A stretch of 57,709 nucleotides of DNA from Saprospiraceae bacterium (GTDB lineage: Bacteria; Bacteroidota; Bacteroidia; Chitinophagales; Saprospiraceae): contig JAHDIE010000008.1 of assembly GCA_020630955.1 (NCBI GenBank), positions 62,513 to 120,221 of the forward strand, in the 5' to 3' direction. The notes under the pieces were generated by a model, which saw nothing but the letters and a program-made list of their open reading frames with translations, was not told the DNA's origin and searched no databases. Both the position numbers and the translations under genes were made by a program. This document shows, in pieces, positions 27,837 to 35,843 of this stretch; position 1 is the first letter of the stretch; each line of letters starts with the position of its first letter.

Positions 27837-28610
27837 CTAGTTTTTGGTTCGACCTCTTCGGTCAATAAAAATACTGTTTGCTTGCTGCGTTCCCATCATT
27901 AAAACATCTTGAATATTTACATGGGAAGGTTGGCTTGCGATAAAATACACTGTTTTTGCTACATCTTTACTCGATAATGGGACAAAGTCATCATAAATAG
28001 ACGCTTTCTTTTCATCTCCACCAAACCTCACCATTGCAAATTCAGTTTGTTCAACATGACCTGGGGATACCTGACTAACCCTAAGACCGTGCTTGTAAAA
28101 ATCAAGTCGCATTGATTTAGTAATTGCATCCACAGCATGTTTACTTGCACAATAAACATTTCCATTAGGGTAAACTTCGTGTCCAGCCGTTGAACATATA
28201 TTGATAATGTGACCTTTTTTATTTTTAATCATAATCTTACTCACTATTTTACTAACATAAAGTAGGCCAAGAACATTTGTATTAATCATCGTTTCCCAAT
28301 CATCAATATTGCCTTGGTCAATACTGGAAAATCCCTTTGCTAAGCCTGCATTATTAAGAAGTAAGTCAATGTTTTTCCATTTTGTTGGAATCGATTCTAA
28401 ACATCTTTTTACCTCTTTTCTTTTTCTAACATCAAAATTGAGGGGCAATACTTTTACACCATATTTTGATTCTAATTTCTTTTTTTGATCCAATAATCTT
28501 TTTTCTCTTCTTCCTGTAATGATCAGATCATACCCATTTTTGGCGAAAATCTTAGCACTTGCCTTCCCAATACCAGATGTTGCTCCTGTAATTAGAACGA
28601 TTCTCTTCAT
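27837..28610 (-). CDS. Short-chain dehydrogenase/reductase (YdfG-like)
   Basis: A 257-residue classical SDR. The cofactor motif TGATSGIG is at 8-15, NNAG at 86-89, and the catalytic Ser140, Tyr153 and Lys157 (YCASK) are all present. Arg34 after the second strand favours NADP. Sequence flavour resembles YdfG-type 3-hydroxy acid dehydrogenases, with the typical PGHVEQTEF region. The true substrate is unknown. It lies 18 bases downstream of the TlpA-like lipoprotein gene. Confidence 0.9.
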   Translation of the reverse strand: MKRIVLITGATSGIGKASAKIFAKNGYDLIITGRREKRLLDQKKKLESKYGVKVLPLNFDVRKRKEVKRCLESIPTKWKNIDLLLNNAGLAKGFSSIDQGNIDDWETMINTNVLGLLYVSKIVSKIMIKNKKGHIINICSTAGHEVYPNGNVYCASKHAVDAITKSMRLDFYKHGLRVSQVSPGHVEQTEFAMVRFGGDEKKASIYDDFVPLSSKDVAKTVYFIASQPSHVNIQDVLMMGTQQANSIFIDRRGRTKN

Positions 28611-28628
28611 TTTTGGCTTCTTAAAAGA

Positions 28629-29948
28629 TTATAGAATTGTGTTAATAATTTCAAAAAATTCATTTTTGAAATCAGAATATTCTTCGGTTGCAGGACCATT
28701 GAATCCTGTGTGTATTTTTTTGATCCTATTTTCAGCATCTATGAAAAAAAGTGTCGGATATGAAATTACTTTATCAACAAATGGAAGAATTTCATTTGCT
28801 TCCGCTTTGTTAAAATATCCGGCATATAACATTTCCCACGGAACTTCCATACTTTGTTTATATCTCTTGATTGCGGAAAGTGATTTGTGCTCTTCTCTAT
28901 ATCTCTCAAAGGAAAGACTAAGTATTTCTATCCCTTTATCTTGGATGGCATTGTAATTTTCTTTCAGGAAATTAACCTCATCTCTACAATTTGGACACCA
29001 GGTTCCCATCACATTCACAAGTTTTGGCTTGCCTTGGTATTGGTCATCTTCCAAGGATGTAATTTCACCTTTAGTATTTGGAAATGAAAATGCAATGGCT
29101 TGTTGTGTTGTTGATTTGGACAAATCATATGGACTTGTAAGTTTTGTTGTTTCAATAGCTCTTTTTGCAATCCAATTGCTTTGATAATGTTTTCCAGAAT
29201 AGAAGATACCTGTTAGCTCGTCAGCCAATGTTTCTTTTCCTTCAAACAAAAATGCATGGGCTCCATCAAAAACACTTAGATAAAACTTTTTTCCTGCAAC
29301 TATCCCTTCTAAAAACCTGTAATCTCCTGTTTCTGTTTTGAATGTCCCAGTTAACTTGTCACCTTCTTGCTCGAATACTCCTATCGCACTATAAGAATTT
29401 TCTCCTTTATCGTGATCAAAAGTAACTTCCCATTCTCCTGTGAGATCAACCGCTGCATCAACAGGTTCAACTTTGAATCTTTGATCTTTGCCTTGATAAG
29501 CAATAAATGGAATACTGTAGTTTTCTTTATAATTTACATACCAAGCTCCTTCAATAAAATTTTCTTCATAGATTGCTTTTATGTATGTATCGTATGCTGG
29601 AAAATTAATTGTCAAAGTGTCTTTAGCTGTTGAACGGTCCAACGCATAAACAATATCGCTTACCATTATCTTTTCTTCTCCATTTATAATTTCTAAATTG
29701 AAGCTATCTTGATTGATATAGACTACATTAATAATAAAGGGTAGCTCTCTGTAGTTTTTTTCAATACTATATTCTTTAACTAGCTCTTCTTTTGCTTCTA
29801 TAGAAAGAGGTACATGATTAAGAGGGAGTTTTAAAACAGCTCTCCAAGGGCCAGGAGGTAGAGCGGTAAATTTGTTTTCAATTTGTATGCATGAAAAACT
29901 TCCTAGTACTAGAAGAATTAGAATGGATAAAATAATTGGTTTTTTCAT
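28629..29948 (-). CDS. TlpA-like thioredoxin-fold lipoprotein
   Basis: A 439-residue lipid-anchored protein (signal LGSFSC, Cys at about 20). The first 290 residues are a beta-rich region (DLTGEWEVTFDHDKG, GTFKTETGDYRFLEG) like the DUF4369-type N-termini of Bacteroidota thioredoxins. The C-terminal 150 residues are a TlpA/ResA thioredoxin fold with Trp-Cys-Pro-Asn-Cys at 317-321 and a cis-Pro in SYPTLFFID. It would reduce or rearrange periplasmic disulfides. The neighbouring T9SS cargo could be a client, but that is inference. Confidence 0.9.
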   Translation of the reverse strand: MKKPIILSILILLVLGSFSCIQIENKFTALPPGPWRAVLKLPLNHVPLSIEAKEELVKEYSIEKNYRELPFIINVVYINQDSFNLEIINGEEKIMVSDIVYALDRSTAKDTLTINFPAYDTYIKAIYEENFIEGAWYVNYKENYSIPFIAYQGKDQRFKVEPVDAAVDLTGEWEVTFDHDKGENSYSAIGVFEQEGDKLTGTFKTETGDYRFLEGIVAGKKFYLSVFDGAHAFLFEGKETLADELTGIFYSGKHYQSNWIAKRAIETTKLTSPYDLSKSTTQQAIAFSFPNTKGEITSLEDDQYQGKPKLVNVMGTWCPNCRDEVNFLKENYNAIQDKGIEILSLSFERYREEHKSLSAIKRYKQSMEVPWEMLYAGYFNKAEANEILPFVDKVISYPTLFFIDAENRIKKIHTGFNGPATEEYSDFKNEFFEIINTIL

Positions 29949-29953
29949 ATTGA

Positions 29954-30493
29954 TTATGAGGATTTTTCACCAACAAAATGGTCATCCTTATACTTAAAGA
30001 GGACATTGAAAGTCGTTAAGCTCCCATAGATTCTTGTGATGTATTGTTGTAGATTAACCTTCTCTTCGTCAGAAAGTTTTTTACTAGCATTGACTCTTTG
30101 TTCCATCACCCTGAGTCTATCTCTGACCATGACAATTTTGTGAAAAAAAGTATCAATTGGAATTTCTTTCGATTTCATACTCGGGTCTTCAGGTTTCAAA
30201 ATCATCATACCATTGTTCCATTTGTCTCCTAGTTCAATTACTTGTGTAACATCAGACCAGTTTTCTAATATTTTGATGAGGGATTCTTCTGCTTCCGAAA
30301 AGCTGACTTTATCTGAGTGCTCGACGGCATCAATAATTTCCCAGCTAGCGTAGTTTTTGCCCACGTCTTTGATTCCGTATTGTATAAAACAGACCGAGTA
30401 GGCGGCAACATCAATTTCAATAATGACTCCATCACCATATGCGGGATGTTTTACTCTTGAACCAATTCCTAAAATTGTATCTTCTGAACTCAT
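29954..30493 (-). CDS. Unknown protein with N-terminal Tudor/CarD-like motif
   Basis: A 179-residue cytoplasmic protein with no signal or membrane segment. Residues 10-50 read GSRVKHPAYGDGVIIEID, like the small beta-barrel seen in UvrD/PcrA C-termini and CarD-type domains that contact RNA polymerase or nucleic acid. The rest is helical and charged (VMVRDRLRVMEQRVN, LSDEEKVNLQQYITRIYGSL). I know no assigned function. Its start overlaps the end of the T9SS-cargo gene by four bases, and TlpA follows after five, so it is expressed in this operon. Confidence 0.7.
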   Translation of the reverse strand: MSSEDTILGIGSRVKHPAYGDGVIIEIDVAAYSVCFIQYGIKDVGKNYASWEIIDAVEHSDKVSFSEAEESLIKILENWSDVTQVIELGDKWNNGMMILKPEDPSMKSKEIPIDTFFHKIVMVRDRLRVMEQRVNASKKLSDEEKVNLQQYITRIYGSLTTFNVLFKYKDDHFVGEKSS

Positions 30494-33087
30494 ATTTTGA
30501 CAAATTTTTTGAAAATATTACCTTCTTTATGTCTTAACCTCAGTAGATAGGCACCTGTTGCCAATTGTGCTACTGGGATACTTTTATCTTGGAGTGTTGT
30601 GATTTCACCACCAAATATAAAGTTTCCTTCTAAAGTTAAGACCTCATAATGAGATATATTTCCAAAAAATTCTGTATCAATTCTAAGAATTTCAGAGCTT
30701 GGATTTGGATACACATTAGCTTCAGGAGTTGCTAAATTTGTGTTTTCAATTGATGTAAATTCTTCTATTTTAAAATCCCAAACGCCACGACCGTATGTGC
30801 CAAATCTAACAGTTGAAATTGATTCAATGTAATCAACGCTCCAGTATGGCTGGTTGGGAGCCATGAATGAGGCTAAATCATGCCATTTTTCAGTAGCTTT
30901 AAGATAGACGTATGGGCCAGCTTCAGTAGCTGCAAAGATTAAATTTTCATTTTCATTGGTAGCTAATTCAAATACTGTGGTAGAAGGGAGCTCATTTGTG
31001 AAATCTTGGAATGTTAGGCCACCGTCTGTTGACTTTAGGATGCTTGAAGTTAAATATCCACTTCCACAAACATACAGTGTGCCAGGAGAATTTTTAGATA
31101 CTAAAATATGTGAACCATATAAATTATGAGAATTAGGAACATCTGGTACAACCTTAATAAAACTTTCTCCTGCATCTAGAGAATAGTAAAATTTTCCTTC
31201 AGAAGATGCTGCATACCATTTGTTATGGTCATTTGGGTCAATTGCTAAGGCGCTCACCTCACCTCCGTTTGAAAAATCATAATTTCTCTGTCTTATTTCA
31301 AAAGCCCCAGAATTTTGTCGTTGAATAGAAATCAAATATGAACCTGTATCATTTTCATTGGTGCTGCCACCTGCTACAATAATTGTATTACCTGATGCAG
31401 GATTGGGATCGAGCATTATTGGAGAAATCCATATGTTATCTTGAGGATTAGCTATTTTTACGATAAGATCAGCTTCATTTGTACCATTATCATCTTCATC
31501 AAAGAATGTGATTACATTTCTAAAATATCTAATTTCTCCTTCTGGGTAAGATGCCCAAAGTCCAAAGTCTTCATTGATCTTAAGATGTCCATAATCACCT
31601 GATAAGATCTGAAGGAATTCAAAAGGTGGATCCGCAGATCCTATACGTCCTCTTTGCCACCCTTGATCTTGAGAACCAGCAAAAATCCAGTTAGGATCTT
31701 CTTCGATTGAAACAACATCATAAAATTGTGTGTTATTCAAGCCCTTTAAACTGATGTTTGTGACCCCTTGAGTTATATCCTCTGTGTAATAGATTCCACC
31801 ATGCGTGCAAATGAGCACAAATTTCTTATTACCTTTTTTGAATTCTTTTATTTGCATTATGTCTATATGCAAATTGTTTTCTGGATCGGGGTAATAATCT
31901 TCCCATCTATTGACCAATTCCCAATTCGTACCTGCCTTTAAGTAATAGCATTGCTCTCTTCCCATGATTTGAGTTTGCCCATCACTTAATATAGAATACG
32001 CATCTTCCCATGGTTCTTCCCTAAGTGTGTTGTCAGGAAGCCACTGCTGTCCGAGATCAGTTGATTTGTATACGTTTCGTGATCTCCCTGGTCTTTGAAG
32101 CTTTATGGTGTTATTAATTGGGTTAGTCGAAACGACCAACCTTGCCTTATCTTTTGGGTAATTGTTGATTATGCTTGTTTGAAAGGAATTTTTCAATTCA
32201 ATCACCCCAGTACTTAAATTTCTTTTATAAGTTAGAATTTTGTTTTCATTTAGGTTATACCTAATTGCGTACAAGTCTACTTTATTTGGAGATAAGGCAA
32301 TTGCTATATCTGATATTTCTTTGGTTTGGAAATCTAATTGCTTTTCGTAGTTTTTAGGGTCTATGCTACCATTTGTGAATTTGGATTTATATAAGCCAAC
32401 GTTTGCAGATTCGCTTGGTTTCGAGAGAATGAAAATTTCACCAGTTTTCAGAATGTTCATTTGATTTACATCTGCATCAAACCCAAGTCCATCAGCAAAC
32501 GACCATAGATTGCCGTCATCTGAGTAGGCTAGTTTGCCATCCATGGAAGCAAAGATCAATTCAGAGCCATCTTCAAGTACTACAATTTCTAGGATATCAT
32601 GATCAAACCTGAGATCGTCATTAACAACCTGCCATTCTGAACCATCTAGTTTGCCTTTCCAGATGGTATGACCTGCACTAATTGCAAATATTCTATCTTG
32701 TTCTTCGCTATAAGCAACACGTTTGATATCGCCAGCCCAGTTTGTTGGACCCATTTCTTGCCATTTGCCTATTAATTTACCACCTGCAATTTCAACACAT
32801 CCTAACTCCCTGCCTTCTTCTATTTCTGATTTGGTTTTGTACTTATCCAGCATGTTTTGGTACTCCATTGAGCGCCAATCAACTACATCACCATTGTGAA
32901 TTTTTTCGAACCAATCTTTTCTAATTTGTTTGGCTTTAGCGGAAGACTTTTTCTTATAAATCTTATGTTTTAATGAGGAATCAAAATTATTTGTTGAAAC
33001 TTTAGAATTGGGGTTGTTGGACCCGTTAAGGATTAGACAAGCTAATACTATGAGAGAAATTCTAGTATTTCGAGCAGTTTCGTGCAT
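30490..33087 (-). CDS. T9SS-exported Asp-box (BNR/sortilin-like) protein
   Basis: An 865-residue secreted protein. The N-terminus has a short hydrophobic stretch (about 9-21) that could be the export signal. The body has several Asp-box (BNR) motifs of sialidase/sortilin type, S-x-D-x-G-x-x-W/F: STDLGQQW, SLDAGESF, STDGGLTF, and a degenerate SDDGNLW. These predict one or two many-bladed beta-propellers. The end (about 785-865: VYPNPSSEILRI, LATGAYLLRLR) is a type A T9SS sorting domain. No sialidase Arg triad could be identified, so an enzymatic role is not claimed. It lies 13 bases behind the symporter gene. Confidence 0.87.
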   Translation of the reverse strand: MHETARNTRISLIVLACLILNGSNNPNSKVSTNNFDSSLKHKIYKKKSSAKAKQIRKDWFEKIHNGDVVDWRSMEYQNMLDKYKTKSEIEEGRELGCVEIAGGKLIGKWQEMGPTNWAGDIKRVAYSEEQDRIFAISAGHTIWKGKLDGSEWQVVNDDLRFDHDILEIVVLEDGSELIFASMDGKLAYSDDGNLWSFADGLGFDADVNQMNILKTGEIFILSKPSESANVGLYKSKFTNGSIDPKNYEKQLDFQTKEISDIAIALSPNKVDLYAIRYNLNENKILTYKRNLSTGVIELKNSFQTSIINNYPKDKARLVVSTNPINNTIKLQRPGRSRNVYKSTDLGQQWLPDNTLREEPWEDAYSILSDGQTQIMGREQCYYLKAGTNWELVNRWEDYYPDPENNLHIDIMQIKEFKKGNKKFVLICTHGGIYYTEDITQGVTNISLKGLNNTQFYDVVSIEEDPNWIFAGSQDQGWQRGRIGSADPPFEFLQILSGDYGHLKINEDFGLWASYPEGEIRYFRNVITFFDEDDNGTNEADLIVKIANPQDNIWISPIMLDPNPASGNTIIVAGGSTNENDTGSYLISIQRQNSGAFEIRQRNYDFSNGGEVSALAIDPNDHNKWYAASSEGKFYYSLDAGESFIKVVPDVPNSHNLYGSHILVSKNSPGTLYVCGSGYLTSSILKSTDGGLTFQDFTNELPSTTVFELATNENENLIFAATEAGPYVYLKATEKWHDLASFMAPNQPYWSVDYIESISTVRFGTYGRGVWDFKIEEFTSIENTNLATPEANVYPNPSSEILRIDTEFFGNISHYEVLTLEGNFIFGGEITTLQDKSIPVAQLATGAYLLRLRHKEGNIFKKFVKI

Positions 33088-33100
33088 CTTTGGTTTGCGA

Positions 33101-34417
33101 TCATCTCACTTCATCAAGATGATCATCCCAGTTTTTGGGATTTGGCTCTTTAATTTTATCTACGGACTTTCCTACAACCATTGCAACTGTAGCATCGCCT
33201 GTTACATTTATGACGGTTCTACACATATCAAGGGGTCTATCTATGGCAAAAATTAATGCTAATCCAACTGTTAAAGTCTCTTGAGGAACATTTAGTGCCT
33301 CCAAAACGATTACTAGCATTACCATTCCTGCGCCTGGTACAGCTGCAGACCCAATAGATGCTAGGGTAGCAGTAAGGATTATTGTTAATTGATCAGAAAA
33401 GCCTAATTGAAAACTTAACGCTTGAGTAATAAAAATCGCTGCCACAGCTTGGTATAAACTTGTACCATCCATATTAATTGTAGCACCTACGGGTAACACA
33501 AAGCTAGAAACCTCTTTTTCAACACCCAAATGTTCCTCAACTCGTTCCATGGTGACAGGCAATGTCGCTGCACTTGAACTAGTAGAAAATGCCAAGAGCT
33601 GAGCTGGAGAAATTTGTTTTAGGAACCATAATGGAGACTTTTTAACGTAAAATTTAATAACCATTAGATAAAAACAAATCATTAAAAGGAGCCCTATGAC
33701 TACAGCAAACCCGTACCACAACAAGGCATATAACAATTCTGGACTTTTAGTTTCAACAATTAATGCGGCGAGAAGAGCGAATACAGCATATGGTGCTATA
33801 AGCATGATCAAATCGACCATTTTCAGAACAACATCATTTAAACCATCAAAAAATGCTCGCACTGGTTCAGCTTTTTTCGGTTCAATGAGCAATAATGAGA
33901 TTCCAAAGAGTATGACAAAGAAAATAACTTGAAGCATGTTCCTGTTGTTGCCTGCTGCCCCAAATATATTATCTGGAACCATATCCACAATAAAAGTTAG
34001 TGGTCCTTTTTCCTTTTGGTTATGTGCTGCATCAATTTTCTTACTCGCATCACCAGAAAAATTTGATGATAGCATTTCAAGTGTTTCTTGTGGTATCTTT
34101 TCGCCTGGATCAACGATATTAACAACGACCAGACCAATGGAAACAGCAATAAGGGTTGTTAAGATATAAATTCCAATGGTTCTTCCTCCAATAAGAGAAA
34201 ATTTTGAAATATCCTTCAGGTCAGAAATACCTTTTATCAAACTTGCAATAATTAAAGGTATTGCAATAAGCTTTAATAATTTGATGAATATTGTACCAAT
34301 TGGTTTTATCCAATTTGTCACAAATTCAGTGTTCATGCCTGATGATACAGCAATTATTCCAAAAACAACGCCTAAAAGCATTCCTATTAGAATTTTCCAA
34401 TGAAGAGCAATTTTCAT
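33101..34417 (-). CDS. Dicarboxylate/amino acid:cation symporter (DAACS family)
   Basis: A 438-residue transporter of the glutamate/aspartate/C4-dicarboxylate:Na+/H+ family. It has about eight membrane helices, the serine-rich hairpin FSTSSSAATLPVTM, the NMDGT motif (ATINMDGTSLYQA) and a GAAVPG-like segment (IGSAAVPGAGMVM) in the transport core. Substrate is not resolvable beyond acidic amino acids or dicarboxylates. It is the first gene of the six-gene minus-strand block. Confidence 0.93.
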   Translation of the reverse strand: MKIALHWKILIGMLLGVVFGIIAVSSGMNTEFVTNWIKPIGTIFIKLLKLIAIPLIIASLIKGISDLKDISKFSLIGGRTIGIYILTTLIAVSIGLVVVNIVDPGEKIPQETLEMLSSNFSGDASKKIDAAHNQKEKGPLTFIVDMVPDNIFGAAGNNRNMLQVIFFVILFGISLLLIEPKKAEPVRAFFDGLNDVVLKMVDLIMLIAPYAVFALLAALIVETKSPELLYALLWYGFAVVIGLLLMICFYLMVIKFYVKKSPLWFLKQISPAQLLAFSTSSSAATLPVTMERVEEHLGVEKEVSSFVLPVGATINMDGTSLYQAVAAIFITQALSFQLGFSDQLTIILTATLASIGSAAVPGAGMVMLVIVLEALNVPQETLTVGLALIFAIDRPLDMCRTVINVTGDATVAMVVGKSVDKIKEPNPKNWDDHLDEVR

Positions 34418-34518
34418 TTTATCGAGTTGTTTGTTTAGTAAGTCTTGTCAACAAAATACCGATAAAAATGCGCTATTCCTGAAAATTCTAGATTATTTTA
34501 AATATTGGTAGGTTGATT

Positions 34519-35193
34519 TCAAACTTTGTTTGCCCTTGTCATTTCGTGTTTTCTACCTGGTCCTGGTAATTGATCAAGTTGGTATCCCAAACTTTTAAGT
34601 ATTCTTTTAAATTTACCTTGTGCGCAGTAAGTTACAAGACTCGCATTTGGGTTAAGGGCATGATATAATTTTGATTGTAGTTTTTCTTCCCAAAGATAGG
34701 CTTGACTACTAGGAGCAAATGCATCATAAAATATCAAATCATAGTTTTTCTCTAATGGAAGTACATTGATATCATCTTTAATTTTTTTTAATCTGAAAAA
34801 CTCATTTATTGAAATGGAATGATTCCAATCAGATTCGTGTAGAGAAAGAAATTCTTTTTCTGTTGCATTGGGAATTTGATTATAAAAATTAAGCTTAGAA
34901 TAAACAGATTTATCTAAAGGATAAAGTTCAATTGAATGATAAAAAATGGGTATTTTAAATTTTTTTGCACTAAGAGAAGCAAGCAAAGCATTCAAGCCTG
35001 AACCAAAGCCCATTTCAAAAATTTTTAATGAACTATAACCTTGAAGAAATTTATAATAAATACCTGCTGAAATAAATACATGAATGGATTCTTCAATGGC
35101 CCCGTGAATAGAATGATAGGTGGCATTAAAATTTTTACTTGAAATAGATTGAGAGCCATCTTTGGTATTAATAATACTTAGCTGGTCATCCAT
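34519..35193 (-). CDS. MnmC-type tRNA (mnm5s2U34) methyltransferase domain protein
   Basis: A 224-residue SAM-dependent methyltransferase of the MnmC N-domain (DUF752) type. GFGSGLNALLA is the SAM-binding loop, DLIFYDAFAPSSQAYLWE holds the family's DAFAP motif, and LVTYCAQGKFKRILKSLGY with PGPGRKHEMTRA ends it. In E. coli MnmC this half methylates nm5U34 in tRNA; the FAD oxidase half is not present here. The start overlaps ytxJ by eight bases. Confidence 0.9.
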   Translation of the reverse strand: MDDQLSIINTKDGSQSISSKNFNATYHSIHGAIEESIHVFISAGIYYKFLQGYSSLKIFEMGFGSGLNALLASLSAKKFKIPIFYHSIELYPLDKSVYSKLNFYNQIPNATEKEFLSLHESDWNHSISINEFFRLKKIKDDINVLPLEKNYDLIFYDAFAPSSQAYLWEEKLQSKLYHALNPNASLVTYCAQGKFKRILKSLGYQLDQLPGPGRKHEMTRANKV

Positions 35194-35536
35194 TTTTAAG
35201 CTCTAATTTTTTTTGAAGTTCGTCTGCATTGATAGCTAGATGAGATTCATAATATATGCATTCTCCATTTCTGATTACAAGTAATTGTGGAGACTCGTGC
35301 CTTACATTAAAATGCTCTGCTATATAATTAGATACTGTTCGAAAAGACAATAGATCCAAATAGTAAAATTTGAATCCATTGTTATTAGAATTTGTATATT
35401 CTTTCACTCTATGCTTTGCAATCGCACTAATACTACAAGTAGTACTATGCTTAAATATTACACAAGGAGTAGAGTGAGAAATGTTCTCGGAAATGTTCTG
35501 AACTTCCTGTTCAGATTTGAGGGGATACCAGTCCAA
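35186..35536 (-). CDS. YtxJ-type monothiol bacilliredoxin-like protein
   Basis: A 116-residue thioredoxin-fold protein. FKHSTTCSIS (28-37, Cys34) matches the YtxJ/DUF2847 signature (usually S-T-x-C-P/S-I-S), and RHESPQLLVIRNGECIYYESH fits the later part with the cis-Pro. YtxJ proteins are thought to act with bacillithiol in reducing mixed disulfides. The gene sits six bases behind a tiny lipoprotein gene and overlaps the MnmC-type gene. Confidence 0.87.
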   Translation of the reverse strand: MDWYPLKSEQEVQNISENISHSTPCVIFKHSTTCSISAIAKHRVKEYTNSNNNGFKFYYLDLLSFRTVSNYIAEHFNVRHESPQLLVIRNGECIYYESHLAINADELQKKLELKNG

Positions 35537-35542
35537 TTTAAA

Positions 35543-35680
35543 TTACTTAAGAAGCCCGATTTTCGGCGCTTTAAAATCTGTTGGGCAACCAATAGATTTT
35601 TTTGCACATGAGGCAAGTGTAGTTACTATCAAAAGTACTGCACAAAGCTTTGCTAGATTAGTTATAAGTGTTTGTCTCAT
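35543..35680 (-). CDS. Tiny lipoprotein (45 aa)
   Basis: A 45-residue frame between ytxJ and its likely promoter. It begins MRQTLITNLAKL, has a hydrophobic core (about 12-22) and a clear lipobox LASC with Cys25, then AKKSIGCPTDFK and ends KIGLLK. The mature peptide would be only about 21 residues with a second Cys32. The start is ATG at 35680, 35 bases after a good -7 element; the stop is six bases before ytxJ. Function unknown. A lipobox in frame, followed by stop-free, non-random sequence at an operon head, makes it likely real. Confidence 0.72.
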   Translation of the reverse strand: MRQTLITNLAKLCAVLLIVTTLASCAKKSIGCPTDFKAPKIGLLK

Positions 35681-35714
35681 TTTTGTTATTTACCCTTTTA
35701 AACGTTAATTGAAT

Positions 35715-35743
35715 GCAAATTTAGTATATAAAATCAATCCAAA
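35715..35743 (-). promoter_or_regulatory. Promoter for the lipoprotein-ytxJ-mnmC operon
   Basis: On the minus strand TAAATTTGC (35723 down to 35715) matches TAnnTTTGC, and TTTG (35743-35740) lies 16 bases upstream, close to the usual -33 spacing. It ends 34 bases before the lipoprotein ATG. It is the best two-part match in the window. Confidence 0.5.
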
Positions 35744-35843
35744 GTTCGATTCAAGTTATAAAATGTTGATTTTTGCCATGTGTAACTTGCAAAAATGCAA
35801 ACCACACGCCATATAGATACACAATATTAGACCTAAAAGTTTC

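Noticed and set aside
34519-35193. Truncated bifunctional MnmC
   Set aside because: The single methyltransferase domain is complete with its own start and stop, and no remnant of the oxidase half is seen; single-domain forms are known in many bacteria.
35411-35708. Plus-strand frames between mnmC/ytxJ and mpl
   Set aside because: They are antisense to ytxJ and the 45-residue lipoprotein; the minus-strand products have a family signature or lipobox.
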